A stretch of DNA of 64,000 nucleotides from NCBI RefSeq assembly GCF_000685355.1, contig NZ_JHET01000006.1:62001-126000 (forward strand). Reading direction: 5' to 3'. This document shows positions 39,101-47,191 of this stretch, piece by piece (the stretch's first letter is position 1; each line of letters starts with the position of its first letter). The notes beneath the pieces were generated by a model. It did no database searches. It was not told the origin of the DNA and was given only the letters and a program-made list of their open reading frames with translations. Both the position numbers and the translations under genes were made by a program. The DNA is from Microbacterium sp. CH12i (lineage in GTDB: Bacteria; Actinomycetota; Actinomycetes; Actinomycetales; Microbacteriaceae).

Positions 39101-39845
39101 CGAGTGCCCGCCATGCAGAGCGCGTCCGCGCCGCAGTGACGACCGCGTTCGCTGGCCGCTCCGACGTTGCGGACTTCGTCGGCCGCGATACAGCCGAGCC
39201 ATTCGCCGTGCTGACGCTCGAAGAGTCGGTGGCTGAGAGCCGCGACCGCGTGATCTTCTCGCTCGGCTATGGGCTTACGAAGCACGGCCGAGTGCTCAGT
39301 GATTTTGGCGACCTGTCGACTCCGGACGGCGAACGGCTGCTGACCGTCGGCATGACGAGGGCACGTCGCTCGATGGTGCTGGTGTCATCGATTCGTCCAT
39401 CTTCGTTCGATGACGGACGACTTGAGCACGGAGCATCCACTCTGATGTCGATCCTCGGCGGCCTTGCCACGCGGAGCCGCGAGTCACGGCTGGAAGACCT
39501 TGCGACCCGCTCACGCTCGCTCTCGCTCGCGAACTTCGCCGGCTGGGCGCATCCGTTGATGTCGACTATCGAGGACTGTTGCCGCTCGTCGCTCAGCACA
39601 ACGGCAAAGCCGTCATCATCGAGAGCGACCCAGAGTCGCTCGGCGAGTCGCTGCGCGAGACCCTGCGGCTACGCCCGCATGTGCTGCGCCGTCTCGGCTG
39701 GCACTACGTACGCGTACACGCCTTTGATCTGTATAGCGATCCGGTGACTGCGGCATCCCGTATTGCGGCGGTCCTCGGCATCGCGGCTGACGCGGTCAAG
39801 GCCGACAATGACACGCAGCCGATAGACCGTCACGGCGATGTCTGA
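36109..39845 (+). CDS. SF1 helicase-like protein with degenerate ATPase motifs and vestigial REase domain (one probable frameshift)
   Basis: About 1245 residues after repair near 39542. The layout is that of the large helicases with a C-terminal MTES_1575-type (PD-D/E-x-K) nuclease domain. ATLPGTGGTQT places Gly322 where the Walker A lysine should be, and VLLVDAAAINLAEA (Asp842, Ala843) replaces the DEA box. Motif III-like FGDPVTQRP and motif VI-like VGMTRARRSMVL remain. The end, VIIESDPESLGESLRE and VLRRLGWHYVRVHAFD, matches that nuclease fold with changed catalytic residues. GTG start with AGGGAG upstream. It probably binds DNA or partners without hydrolysing ATP. Confidence 0.78.
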
Positions 39846-40056
39846 AGACAGGGCATCTGAAGATAGGCCAGATGCCGTCCCGAAGCGCCAGCGTGTCGTG
39901 CGGGTTCCCGGCAGTCGTCGCGCCCGGCTGACGCCGGTGGAGGGCACCGATCCTGCGCCGGATGCGGTGACGAAGGACGCGCCAGCGAAGAAGCCGGTGA
40001 CCGGCCGAGGACCCAACGACGCCCGACTATTTGACGACGTCCCGCCGCACTACTGA
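39838..40056 (+). CDS. Small basic, disordered protein
   Basis: 72 residues, rich in Arg, Pro, Asp. Overlaps the 3' end of the helicase-like gene by 8 bases, so it is coupled to it. RGPNDARLFDDVPPHY at the C-terminus looks like a conserved peptide, perhaps a binding motif. No family recognised. Confidence 0.65.
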   Translation: MSEDRASEDRPDAVPKRQRVVRVPGSRRARLTPVEGTDPAPDAVTKDAPAKKPVTGRGPNDARLFDDVPPHY

Positions 40057-40133
40057 GGCCACCACGAAGAAGAGGCCCCATCTCGCACTTGGAATCAAGC
40101 GGAGATGAGAGCCTCGACACCCTCAGATGGTGA

Positions 40134-40541
40134 TCAGAGGGTGTTGTTCTTGCGCAGCTGGTCGCGGATCTCGATGAGCAGCTCCTGCTCGGTCGGCAGG
40201 GTCTCCTCCTCGACCGCGGGGTTCTTCGCAGCCTGGCGCTCCTTGTACTTGTTCATCGGGACGACGAAGACGAAGTACACGACGAGCGCGACAGCGAGGA
40301 AGCTGATGATCGCTGAGATCAGGCCGCCGAGGGGGAACGTCACAGGATCGCCGTAGATGCTCGTCAGCTGCGGACCGAAGTTGCCTGCGGCATCCGCTTT
40401 GAAGAACAGGGCTACCAGCGGTTCGATGATGCTGGCGACGACGGCGTTCACAATGGCTGTGAATGCACCGCCGATGACCACCGCAACAGCGAGGTCGATA
40501 ACGTTGCCCTTGGTAATGAATTCTTTGAATCCCTGAAACAT
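40134..40541 (-). CDS. mscL: Large-conductance mechanosensitive channel MscL
   Basis: 135 residues. Starts MFQGFKEFITKGNVIDLAVA, the N-terminal helix and pore-lining TM1, with VVIGGAFTAIVNAVV forming the gate, then a periplasmic loop, TM2 (SFLAVALVVYFVFVV) and a cytoplasmic charged helix. A homopentamer that opens under osmotic downshock. The 3' end lies in an inverted repeat ACCCTC/GAGGGT that may end transcription. Confidence 0.95.
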   Translation of the reverse strand: MFQGFKEFITKGNVIDLAVAVVIGGAFTAIVNAVVASIIEPLVALFFKADAAGNFGPQLTSIYGDPVTFPLGGLISAIISFLAVALVVYFVFVVPMNKYKERQAAKNPAVEEETLPTEQELLIEIRDQLRKNNTL

Positions 40542-40567
40542 GGGAGCTCCCAACTGTTACTGAAACC

Positions 40568-40840
40568 TCAGGTCGAGGCGGGAGCCGGCGCGGACGCCGG
40601 AGTGGTGCTCGTCGACGACCCCGACTTCGATGATGTCGAAGCATCCGACTTTGCGCCAGAGCCACTCCGGGAATCGGTGCGATAGAACCCCGAGCCGTTG
40701 AATGTCACACCGATCGATCCGTACTGTTTGCGCAGGTCGCCGCCGCACTCAGGGCACACCGTAAGGGAGGCATCGGAGAATTTCTGGACCGCATCGAAGC
40801 GGTGGCCGCACGAGGTGCAGGCATAGGCATAGGTAGGCAT
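40568..40840 (-). CDS. FmdB-family zinc ribbon protein
   Basis: 90 residues. Starts MPTYAYACTSCGHRFD with CxxC, and CPECGG supplies the second zinc pair; this is the CxxC_CxxC_SSSS (FmdB) domain. The tail is Ser/Ala/Pro-rich and disordered. Sixteen bases after the 5-FTHF cyclo-ligase gene and upstream of mscL on the same strand, a common actinobacterial order. Confidence 0.92.
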   Translation of the reverse strand: MPTYAYACTSCGHRFDAVQKFSDASLTVCPECGGDLRKQYGSIGVTFNGSGFYRTDSRSGSGAKSDASTSSKSGSSTSTTPASAPAPAST

Positions 40841-40856
40841 ATTCGTCTCGGAGGGA

Positions 40857-41454
40857 TCAGTGCCGCGCTGGCGACAGATTGAGGGTCCGGGTCGGCGTCA
40901 CGACGCCGGTCACCGGCTGGTCGTGCACCTCTCGCGGGAGGGAATCGAGTATCTCGGAATCGTAGATCACTGCAAACACCGGCGGGCAGCGCTCCATCGA
41001 TCCAATGGTCTTGTCGAAGTACCCGCGACCCCAACCCAGGCGCATTCCGCTCGGGTCTACAGCGGCCGCGGGGGATGATCATGAGATCGACGTCGTTCAC
41101 TGCAATCGGTCCGAGTACCTCGCCGGTAGGCTCAGGAAGTCCGAACATTCCTTCAGTGATGTCTTCAGAATCGTTAGCGACAGCCCAGTCGAGCAGTCCG
41201 TCGGCACGGGTCACCGGCAAGAGCACGCGGATGCCACGCTCGACGGCGCTGCGGACGAATGCACGGGTTCCGGGTTCTGTCGTCGTCGACAGAAAGCATG
41301 AGATGGAATGGGCATCATGGGCCTCGACGAGAGCGTCGAGCTGTTCGCCGATGCCGGATGCCGCGGCATCCCGTTGAGCGTCAGAAAGAAGCTGACGGCG
41401 CTCGCGCAACTCGGCGCGCAGTGCGCGCTTCTCGTGCTCGACATCCACAGACAT
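40857..41454 (-). CDS. 5-formyltetrahydrofolate cyclo-ligase (one probable frameshift)
   Basis: About 198 residues when repaired. Converts 5-formyl-THF to 5,10-methenyl-THF using ATP. KRALRAELRERRQLLS is the N-terminal Mg-ATP region, PEPTGEVLGP the folate loop, and RLGWGRGYFDKTI the ATP-binding signature. The frame slips at a run of five G (41070-41074 on the plus strand); four would restore IIPAAAVDPSGMRLG. Divergent from galU. Confidence 0.9.
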
Positions 41455-41504
41455 GCTCCGATTCTACGTGCCATGACATACAGTGCCCCCGCTAAGCTGA
41501 CGGA

Positions 41505-42392
41505 ATGGGAAACCACAAGATGAAGGCAGTCATTCCGGCAGCGGGTCTCGGCACCCGTTTTCTGCCCGCCACTAAGGCGATGCCGAAGGAGATGCTTCCG
41601 GTCGTCGATAAGCCGGCGATCCAGTACGTGGTCGAAGAAGCGGCTGCCGCGGGGATCGACGACATCCTCGTGATTATCGGCCGTAACAAGAACATGATCT
41701 CGAATCACTTCGACTCCGTGCCGGAGCTCGAGGTGAAGCTCGCTGAGAAGGGCGACATGGGTCGCCTGGAGCGAGTCATGAAGTCCAGCGACCTCGCAGA
41801 CATTCATTACCTTCGCCAGGGTGAGCCGAAGGGCCTGGGCCACGCAGTGCTGCGCGCCAAGAGCCACGTCGGCGACAGTTCGTTCGTCGTCATGCTTGGC
41901 GACGACCTGATCGATGAGCGCGATGAGCTGCTGACGACGATGATTGCGGTGCATGAGCGCACTGGGTCCAGCGTCGTCGCGCTGATGGAGGTCGATCCGT
42001 CGAGCATCCACCTGTACGGCGCCGCTGCGGTTGAAGCTACCGATGATGAAGACGTCGTGCGTGTGACTGGGCTCGTAGAGAAGCCTGCTCAGCAAGACGC
42101 TCCTTCTAACCTCGCTATCATCGGCCGCTACGTGCTGTCGCCCGCAGTGTTCCCGATTCTGGAGCGCACTCAGCCTGGTAAGGGCGGCGAGATCCAGCTC
42201 ACTGACGCGCTTCAGGAGATGGCTGCGGATACGGAAGGCCCCGGCGTAGTCGGTGTCATTTTCCGTGGCCGCCGCTACGACACTGGTGACCGCGTCGACT
42301 ACATCAAAGCGATTGTGCAGCTTGCCGTCGATCGCGATGACCTCGGAGCCGAGCTTCGCCCGTGGCTGAAGGAGTTCGGCGAGCGCCTGTAG
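41505..42392 (+). CDS. galU: UTP-glucose-1-phosphate uridylyltransferase GalU
   Basis: 295 residues. AVIPAAGLGTRFLPATKAMP near the N-terminus holds the nucleotide-binding loop, and PKEMLPVVDKPAIQYVVEEA follows; the C-terminal half has GLVEKP and RYDTGDRVDYIKA. Makes UDP-glucose for cell-wall glycans and trehalose. GTG or ATG start at 41505. Seems to be followed by an acetyltransferase gene 21 bases downstream. Confidence 0.94.
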   Translation: MGNHKMKAVIPAAGLGTRFLPATKAMPKEMLPVVDKPAIQYVVEEAAAAGIDDILVIIGRNKNMISNHFDSVPELEVKLAEKGDMGRLERVMKSSDLADIHYLRQGEPKGLGHAVLRAKSHVGDSSFVVMLGDDLIDERDELLTTMIAVHERTGSSVVALMEVDPSSIHLYGAAAVEATDDEDVVRVTGLVEKPAQQDAPSNLAIIGRYVLSPAVFPILERTQPGKGGEIQLTDALQEMAADTEGPGVVGVIFRGRRYDTGDRVDYIKAIVQLAVDRDDLGAELRPWLKEFGERL

Positions 42393-42413
42393 GCGCGCCG
42401 GTTCGAGTCAAGG

Positions 42414-43043
42414 ATGGATCTCTTGCAGGGGCACCGTCACGGTCCGGTCGAGTTGCGGCTCATCCGAACCCGTGACGCGCGTGTACTGCAGCAAGAGATG
42501 CTCAGCAACCGCGCGTGGCTGCAGCCGTGGGAGGCGACGATCCCGAACGGATCATCGTCGTTTGATATGCGTCTCAGCATCCGCCGACTTTTGCAGCAGT
42601 ATCGCGATGGCAGTGGATATCCGTTCGTCATGGAGTACGACGGTGAGATCGCTGGCCAACTGAATGTCTGGGGCGTCTCGCGGGGGTCGCTCTGTTCGGC
42701 AACAATTGGTTATTGGGTCAGCAAGCGGTTCGCAGGCAAGGGGATCACACCGGCTGCCGTTGCTCTTGCCACTGACGCGGCGTTCGTTGAATACGGCCTG
42801 CATCGGATGGAAATCTGCATCCGACCCGAGAACGAAGCGAGTCTGCGCGTCGTTCAAAAGCTCGGCTTCCGTTACGAGGGGTTGCGCCGCCGCTACATCC
42901 ACATCGATGGCGACTGGCGTGATCACTACGCTTTTGCGCTCACCCGTGAAGATGTGCCCCGGGGCGTTCTGTCGCGCTGGGTGAACGGGCAAGTGCCGCA
43001 GGATGCTGCCAGCATCCCACCCTCGGATCGCCTCTCAATCTGA
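42414..43043 (+). CDS. GNAT-family acetyltransferase (RimJ/RimL type)
   Basis: 209 residues. The acetyl-CoA site is formed by IGYWVSKRFAGKGI and the following helix; HRMEICIRPENEASLRVVQK is the RimJ/RimL signature of N-terminal or ribosomal-protein acetyltransferases. Cytosolic. Position after galU is common in actinobacteria; the substrate here is unknown. Confidence 0.9.
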   Translation: MDLLQGHRHGPVELRLIRTRDARVLQQEMLSNRAWLQPWEATIPNGSSSFDMRLSIRRLLQQYRDGSGYPFVMEYDGEIAGQLNVWGVSRGSLCSATIGYWVSKRFAGKGITPAAVALATDAAFVEYGLHRMEICIRPENEASLRVVQKLGFRYEGLRRRYIHIDGDWRDHYAFALTREDVPRGVLSRWVNGQVPQDAASIPPSDRLSI

Positions 43044-43139
43044 GATTCGCACGCAGTATCTGAAATTTCCACGCAGTCACCAGCGACACGCGCCCGGAGT
43101 GAGGGCGAGTTGGGGGCTCGGTCGCATACCGTTGTCCCT

Positions 43140-43997
43140 ATGAATGGGCCGGTGCTGAGTGGGGGCGTTATCGTCCTCGTCGCAGTGCTGCTTTGGATGC
43201 TGTATCTGCTGCCCTCGTGGCGTGGCCGCTACCAGTACAACGCGGCCGAGCGGAACGCCGTGCGCTTGAACCAGGCCCTGCGTGTTCTTGCTGAGACGAG
43301 CGAGACACCCCAAGAGGTGCGCCTCGAGCTCAACGCCCGTACCGTGCTCGCGCAGCAGAAGCTTGCGAAGCGTGTGCAGTCTGAGAAAGAGACCGCCGAA
43401 CTCGAACTGCTTCGCGCAGAACTCGCGGCCACGCGCGCCGACCCGATTGTGCGTCAGGCGCGGGCGCGACGTCAGGTGCGGATGTCGGCCACCGTGCTGT
43501 TGGTAGTCGGTCTCGCCGTGGCGGGGCTTGGAGTCTGGCAAGTTATCGCGAGTGGCGCGCAGCTGCTGATCTGGATCGGTGGTGTGCTCGCTGTCGCAGC
43601 CGCGATCACGCTGCAGAAGATGGCGGCGGTCGCCGGTCGTGCCGCCCATCATCCTGTGCAGGTTCGTGTGGAGGTTGAGGCGCCTCGGGCGTCGCCGCCG
43701 CTGCACGATCAGGGTCGAGCATCGTGGACGCCCAGGGCGCTCCCCGAGCCGCTGGTGTCGGTGGCAGGCTCGCTCGCTCAGACTGCCCGCGCCGAGATCG
43801 AAGCCAAACAAGAGCTGCAGCGCGCCGAGCGGGTGGCGCGACTGCGTCAGCGCGCAGAAGAGATGGCACCGCCCGCACCTGTCGCGTTGCCTGCGGCAAA
43901 AGAGCCTGCTTCGCCGTACGCGCGGATGGGCATTGTGGATGACGCCGAGATCGAAGATCACGTGCGTCAACTGCTCGCACGTCGCGCAGTGGGATGA
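43140..43997 (+). CDS. Membrane protein of unknown function
   Basis: 285 residues. A first helix (about 6-22), a cytosolic coiled-coil-like region rich in Ala/Glu/Arg (about 30-115), two close helices (about 120-160), and a long Ala/Arg/Glu C-terminal region with another predicted coiled coil (about 210-250). No family recognised. The start ATG at 43140 gives MNGPVLSGGVIVLVAVLL. The tRNA-Ala gene follows 52 bases downstream. Confidence 0.75.
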   Translation: MNGPVLSGGVIVLVAVLLWMLYLLPSWRGRYQYNAAERNAVRLNQALRVLAETSETPQEVRLELNARTVLAQQKLAKRVQSEKETAELELLRAELAATRADPIVRQARARRQVRMSATVLLVVGLAVAGLGVWQVIASGAQLLIWIGGVLAVAAAITLQKMAAVAGRAAHHPVQVRVEVEAPRASPPLHDQGRASWTPRALPEPLVSVAGSLAQTARAEIEAKQELQRAERVARLRQRAEEMAPPAPVALPAAKEPASPYARMGIVDDAEIEDHVRQLLARRAVG

Positions 43998-44049
43998 GCA
44001 CCCTCGGCGCATAACCTCTTTCGAGCGTGATAATCTAGCTGAGGTTCAC

Positions 44050-44122
44050 GGGCCTATGGCGCAGTTGGTAGCGCGCCTCGTTCGCATCGAGGAGGTCAGG
44101 GGTTCGAATCCCCTTAGGTCCA
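44050..44122 (+). tRNA. tRNA-Ala (anticodon CGC)
   Basis: 73-base cloverleaf with GGGCCTA/TAGGTCC acceptor, anticodon arm CCTCG/CGAGG with anticodon CGC (reads GCG), and T-loop TTCGAAT. No encoded CCA. Confidence 0.95.
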
Positions 44123-44142
44123 CACTGTGTTGAGACAGTCAG

Positions 44143-44171
44143 AAAAGGCTCCGCCATCGGCGGAGCCTTTT
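44143..44171. terminator. Terminator after tRNA-Ala, shared with convergent gene
   Basis: AAAAGGCTCCGCC and GGCGGAGCCTTTT pair around ATC; usable from both sides. Confidence 0.85.
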
Positions 44172-44183
44172 CCGTTTGTGGGG

Positions 44184-45065
44184 TCAGCGCTTGCGCCCGG
44201 CATCCTGAACGATCTGTGCCACCACGTTGGCGTCGTAGTGGAAGACCACATCAGCCGGCGTCAGCCGCTCGATGAAGGGCACGACGCGCACGCGGTCGCC
44301 ATCGATTTCGACGGATGCTCCGCCGAAGGCGTCGATCGCTGATTCTTCAGCACGATCGCCGAGCGCCAGGGAGATGTTCGTCACGCCGGGGGCAACCGTC
44401 ACCGGCACCCCTCCGACGATCTCGACGATCGGCAGGTGATAGTGGCCAGAGAGGATGACGCGTACATCCGTGCCGCGCACGATGTCGATGAGGTCGCGAC
44501 CATCCCTCTCATCGAGTGCGAGAGCCTGCAACAGGTCGGTCTGTGCACGAATCGGCGCATGATGGATCACGACGATGGTGCCATGCACGGCGGGAGTGTC
44601 GAGTGTCTCGCGCAGGAACTCTTTCTGCTCGGGCTCGAGGTTGCCGTACCCGGCGCGGGGCACTGAGCTGTCGAGCACAACAATGCGCCAGCCGTCCTGG
44701 TCGGCGACAGATGCCACCGGACGGTCCAGATCGATGCCATCGAGCTCTCGCTCACCAGCATCCGGTTGCCCTCCGCCCAGCACCGCACGGAAGCCCTCGC
44801 GGCGGTCATGGTTGCCCATCGCGAACACCGCTCGTGCTCCGCGTGCGCGCGCCCAGGGCGTCACAGCATCCCGAATCTTTCGGTACGACTCTTCAGAGCC
44901 GTCCTCGCTCACATCGCCAGAGCAGACGACGAGATCGAACTCGCGATGCGCCACGTACGCGAGCGCGCGTTGCAGATGCTCAGCGGTGTCGACCACGCCG
45001 TAATGGCGACCGTCATCACCGGAGAAGTGGGTGTCACTGAGATGCAGGATACGAAGAGCGCTCAT
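44184..45065 (-). CDS. Calcineurin-like metallophosphoesterase (CpdA-like)
   Basis: 293 residues. LHLSDTHFSG supplies DxH, CSGDVSEDG the GDxx metal site, AMGNHDRR the GNHD/E catalytic motif, IHHAPI and GHYHLP the remaining histidines. This is the CpdA/3',5'-cyclic-nucleotide phosphodiesterase branch. Start ATG at 45065 is preferred over GTG at 45071. Cytosolic. Confidence 0.88.
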   Translation of the reverse strand: MSALRILHLSDTHFSGDDGRHYGVVDTAEHLQRALAYVAHREFDLVVCSGDVSEDGSEESYRKIRDAVTPWARARGARAVFAMGNHDRREGFRAVLGGGQPDAGERELDGIDLDRPVASVADQDGWRIVVLDSSVPRAGYGNLEPEQKEFLRETLDTPAVHGTIVVIHHAPIRAQTDLLQALALDERDGRDLIDIVRGTDVRVILSGHYHLPIVEIVGGVPVTVAPGVTNISLALGDRAEESAIDAFGGASVEIDGDRVRVVPFIERLTPADVVFHYDANVVAQIVQDAGRKR

Positions 45066-45091
45066 GATCACACTCTCTCAGTAGCGGACGT

Positions 45092-46012
45092 TCAACCCAA
45101 CAACAAATTGGCAATGAGCAGTATAAGTACGCATCCGATTGTCGTGATGAACACGGTGTCGCGGGAGATCGATTCGCCGATGTCGTACCGCTGCGAATAG
45201 TTGAAGACGTTTTGTGCGGTGGGAAGGGCTGCGAGCACGACGACGATGAGTACTTCATGAGCCGAGAGTCCGAAGACGAACTGTGCGACTACCCACGCGA
45301 TGGTGGGCATCACAAGCAATTTGAGGGTGCTGGCCAGGAGCACGTCGCGACGATGCCCCGACGTGCCGAGTATCTTCTGCCCGTGCAGCGAGATGCCATA
45401 GCTGATGAGCAGCACAGGCACGCAAGCGTTCGCGAGCAATGTGGCCGGCTCGATGACGATGGGCGGCAACTGGATGTTCAGCACCGAGACGATGGTGCCG
45501 AGCAGGGAGCCCAGGATGATCGGGTTCGTCGCTGTTCGCACGAAGGTGCGCCATGCCGACGTCTTTCCGCTGGTGACGGTGTCGAGGATCGTGAGCGAGA
45601 TTGGTGTGAACACCAGCAGCTGCATGAGGATGACGGGTGCGGGATACGCCGCGCTGCCGAGAAGGTAGAGCGACAGCGGGATGCCGATGTTGTTCGAGTT
45701 GACCTGACCAGCTGACAGCGCACCGATCAGGGTCTCGCCGATGCTGCGCTTCCACACGTATTTAGCGACCAGTGTGTAGGCGGCGATGACGACGACAGCG
45801 GCGACCGCCGAAACGGGCAGTAACGACGAGAACAGCACCCTGGCATCAGCCTGCGCGAGCACGACGAACAGCAGGAATGGCGAGAGGACGAAGAACGTCA
45901 GGCGCCCCAGAACGTGCCGTGCGTGCGGGCCGAGCAGGTCGATGCGACCGATGAGATACCCGACAGCTATGGCGAGTCCCACGACGGCGAATCCGGTGAG
46001 AGTCTCGAGCAC
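45092..46012 (-). CDS. AEC-family transporter (auxin efflux carrier type)
   Basis: 306 residues, about ten membrane helices in two halves, with GQVNSNNIGIPLSLYLLGS as the helix-crossover motif (asparagine-rich) and PTAQNVFNYSQRY in the second half, both family hallmarks. Probably exports organic acids or amino-acid derivatives. I take GTG at 46012 as start because the family begins at this helix; an ATG at 46108 would add 32 polar residues. Sits 26 bases upstream of the phosphoesterase gene in the same direction, so they may be co-expressed. Confidence 0.85.
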   Translation of the reverse strand: MLETLTGFAVVGLAIAVGYLIGRIDLLGPHARHVLGRLTFFVLSPFLLFVVLAQADARVLFSSLLPVSAVAAVVVIAAYTLVAKYVWKRSIGETLIGALSAGQVNSNNIGIPLSLYLLGSAAYPAPVILMQLLVFTPISLTILDTVTSGKTSAWRTFVRTATNPIILGSLLGTIVSVLNIQLPPIVIEPATLLANACVPVLLISYGISLHGQKILGTSGHRRDVLLASTLKLLVMPTIAWVVAQFVFGLSAHEVLIVVVLAALPTAQNVFNYSQRYDIGESISRDTVFITTIGCVLILLIANLLLG

Positions 46013-46050
46013 TCTTCGAGCGTAGTGGGAGAAGCGTGATCGATATTTTT

Positions 46051-46069
46051 TTTCCTGTTCAGCAGGAAA
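46051..46069 (+). promoter_or_regulatory. Inverted repeat in the divergent promoter region
   Basis: TTTCCTG-TTCAG-CAGGAAA, a perfect 7-bp inverted repeat directly before a -35 TTGACT (46071-46076) and -10 TATGGT (46093-46098, 16-base spacing). Looks like an operator for the small gene at 46140 and possibly for the transporter. Confidence 0.5.
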
Positions 46070-46139
46070 TTTGACTTCCCTAGGTTTGAGGCTATGGTCA
46101 GAGGACACGCGCCATCCAACCGAAGGGGAAGCGAGTCAC

Positions 46140-46274
46140 ATGTCAGGTAAGGAACCGCAAACACGCGGCAGCAAGAAGGTCGCCCAGACCTCACTGAAAG
46201 AGAAGCGTGCCGCGAAGCGCGCGAAGCAGCAGCCGGAGTCGTTCATCAAACCTCGCAAGGGCGCGAACGGCTGA
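46140..46274 (+). CDS. Small basic conserved protein (44 residues)
   Basis: Starts MSGKEPQTRGSKKVAQTSLK, continues with a lysine/arginine-rich helix and ends IKPRKGANG. AAGGGG lies upstream, and a good promoter (TTGACT-16-TATGGT) and inverted repeat stand just before it. The composition suggests an RNA- or ribosome-binding peptide; function unknown. It overlaps the 3' end of the convergent iclR frame by 29 bases. Confidence 0.75.
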   Translation: MSGKEPQTRGSKKVAQTSLKEKRAAKRAKQQPESFIKPRKGANG

Positions 46275-47139
46275 TCGACACGACGACGGTTTGAGTCGAG
46301 CTCTCAGTGCCTGTCGGGGTCTGGGGGCTCGACTCTTTTGTGCGGTGAGGGTCGGAACGTGTTCGGCCTTGTAGTCGTCGAGCCAGCTCGTGCGCGGTGT
46401 CGGAGACGGCCGCGGCGATCGCAGTGATATCTCGGGGAGCCGCACGATCTTCTGGCCAGGTGACGGCGACCGCTGCGACGGGCCAATCGGAGTGATCGAT
46501 AACGGCGACGCCGACGGATGACAGCCCCGTACTGACTTCGCCGTCTTCGGTGGCGAATCCGGCAGTGCGGATGCCACGCAGAATGTCGCGCAGCTCGCTC
46601 GGGCGGCCCGGCCCGAGCCCGGTGCGGGTGGGGAATGCCGTGGCATCCGGGTAAAGCGCCCGCACCTGCTCGCGTGGAAGAGCAGCGAGCATCGCCCGAC
46701 CGGTCGCGGTCAGATGCGCGGGAAGGCGCACGCCCACTTCGGTGACGAGAGTGGGGCGTCGCGGTGCACGCTCTTCCACGATGTAGAGCACGTCTGCGCC
46801 GCTCATCATTGCGAGGTGGGCGCTCTCACCGACCCGGTCGGCAAGTGCAGCGATAAGGGGGCGACCGAGTCGGGCTAGCGGTTGCTGGCGCATGTAGCCG
46901 CCGGCGAGCTCGAACGCTGAGGTGCCGAGTCCCCAGCGCTGTTGCTCCCTCAGATGCAACACGAACCCGTGCTGGGCGAGGGTCGCAAGTAGGTGATAGA
47001 CCGTTGACCTCGGTAGCTCGAGCTCTCTGGCGATCGCAGAGGCAGCTACCGGTGTCGAGCGTGCAGCGAGGTGCCGAAGGATGCGCAGGGTGTGCTCGGC
47101 CGCGGGAACCTGCGGAGCATTGTCTGGGATCACAGACAC
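46246..47139 (-). CDS. IclR-family regulator of histidine utilisation
   Basis: 297 residues with a long, atypical C-terminus. N-terminal winged helix ILRHLAARSTPVAASAIARE with LELPRSTVYHLLATLAQHGF, then the IclR effector domain with PAHLTATGRAML. Typical IclR proteins stop near HELARRL; here about 40 further residues overlap the neighbouring small gene, so the true end may be lost to another frameshift. Start at 47139 avoids the GGATGC-CA-GCATCC palindrome at 47141-47154. Divergent from hutH, hence probably its regulator. Confidence 0.8.
   Translation of the reverse strand: MSVIPDNAPQVPAAEHTLRILRHLAARSTPVAASAIARELELPRSTVYHLLATLAQHGFVLHLREQQRWGLGTSAFELAGGYMRQQPLARLGRPLIAALADRVGESAHLAMMSGADVLYIVEERAPRRPTLVTEVGVRLPAHLTATGRAMLAALPREQVRALYPDATAFPTRTGLGPGRPSELRDILRGIRTAGFATEDGEVSTGLSSVGVAVIDHSDWPVAAVAVTWPEDRAAPRDITAIAAAVSDTAHELARRLQGRTRSDPHRTKESSPQTPTGTESSTQTVVVSISRSRPCEV
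46291..46333. terminator. Possible terminator downstream of the small protein gene
   Basis: GAGTCGAGC (46291-46299) pairs with GCTCGACTC (46325-46333), followed by TTTT; loop of 25 bases. Lies inside the extended iclR frame, another hint that the frame should end earlier. Confidence 0.45.
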
Positions 47140-47140
47140 A

Positions 47141-47154
47141 GGATGCCAGCATCC
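47141..47154 (+). promoter_or_regulatory. Palindrome between iclR and hutH, candidate operator
   Basis: GGATGC-CA-GCATCC, 6-base arms, 38 bases before the hutH start. GGCATCC words are common in this genome, so chance is possible. Confidence 0.35.
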
Positions 47155-47191
47155 ACTGTTTCGCGCCACTCTGGCGGTGTGGAATCAAGAC

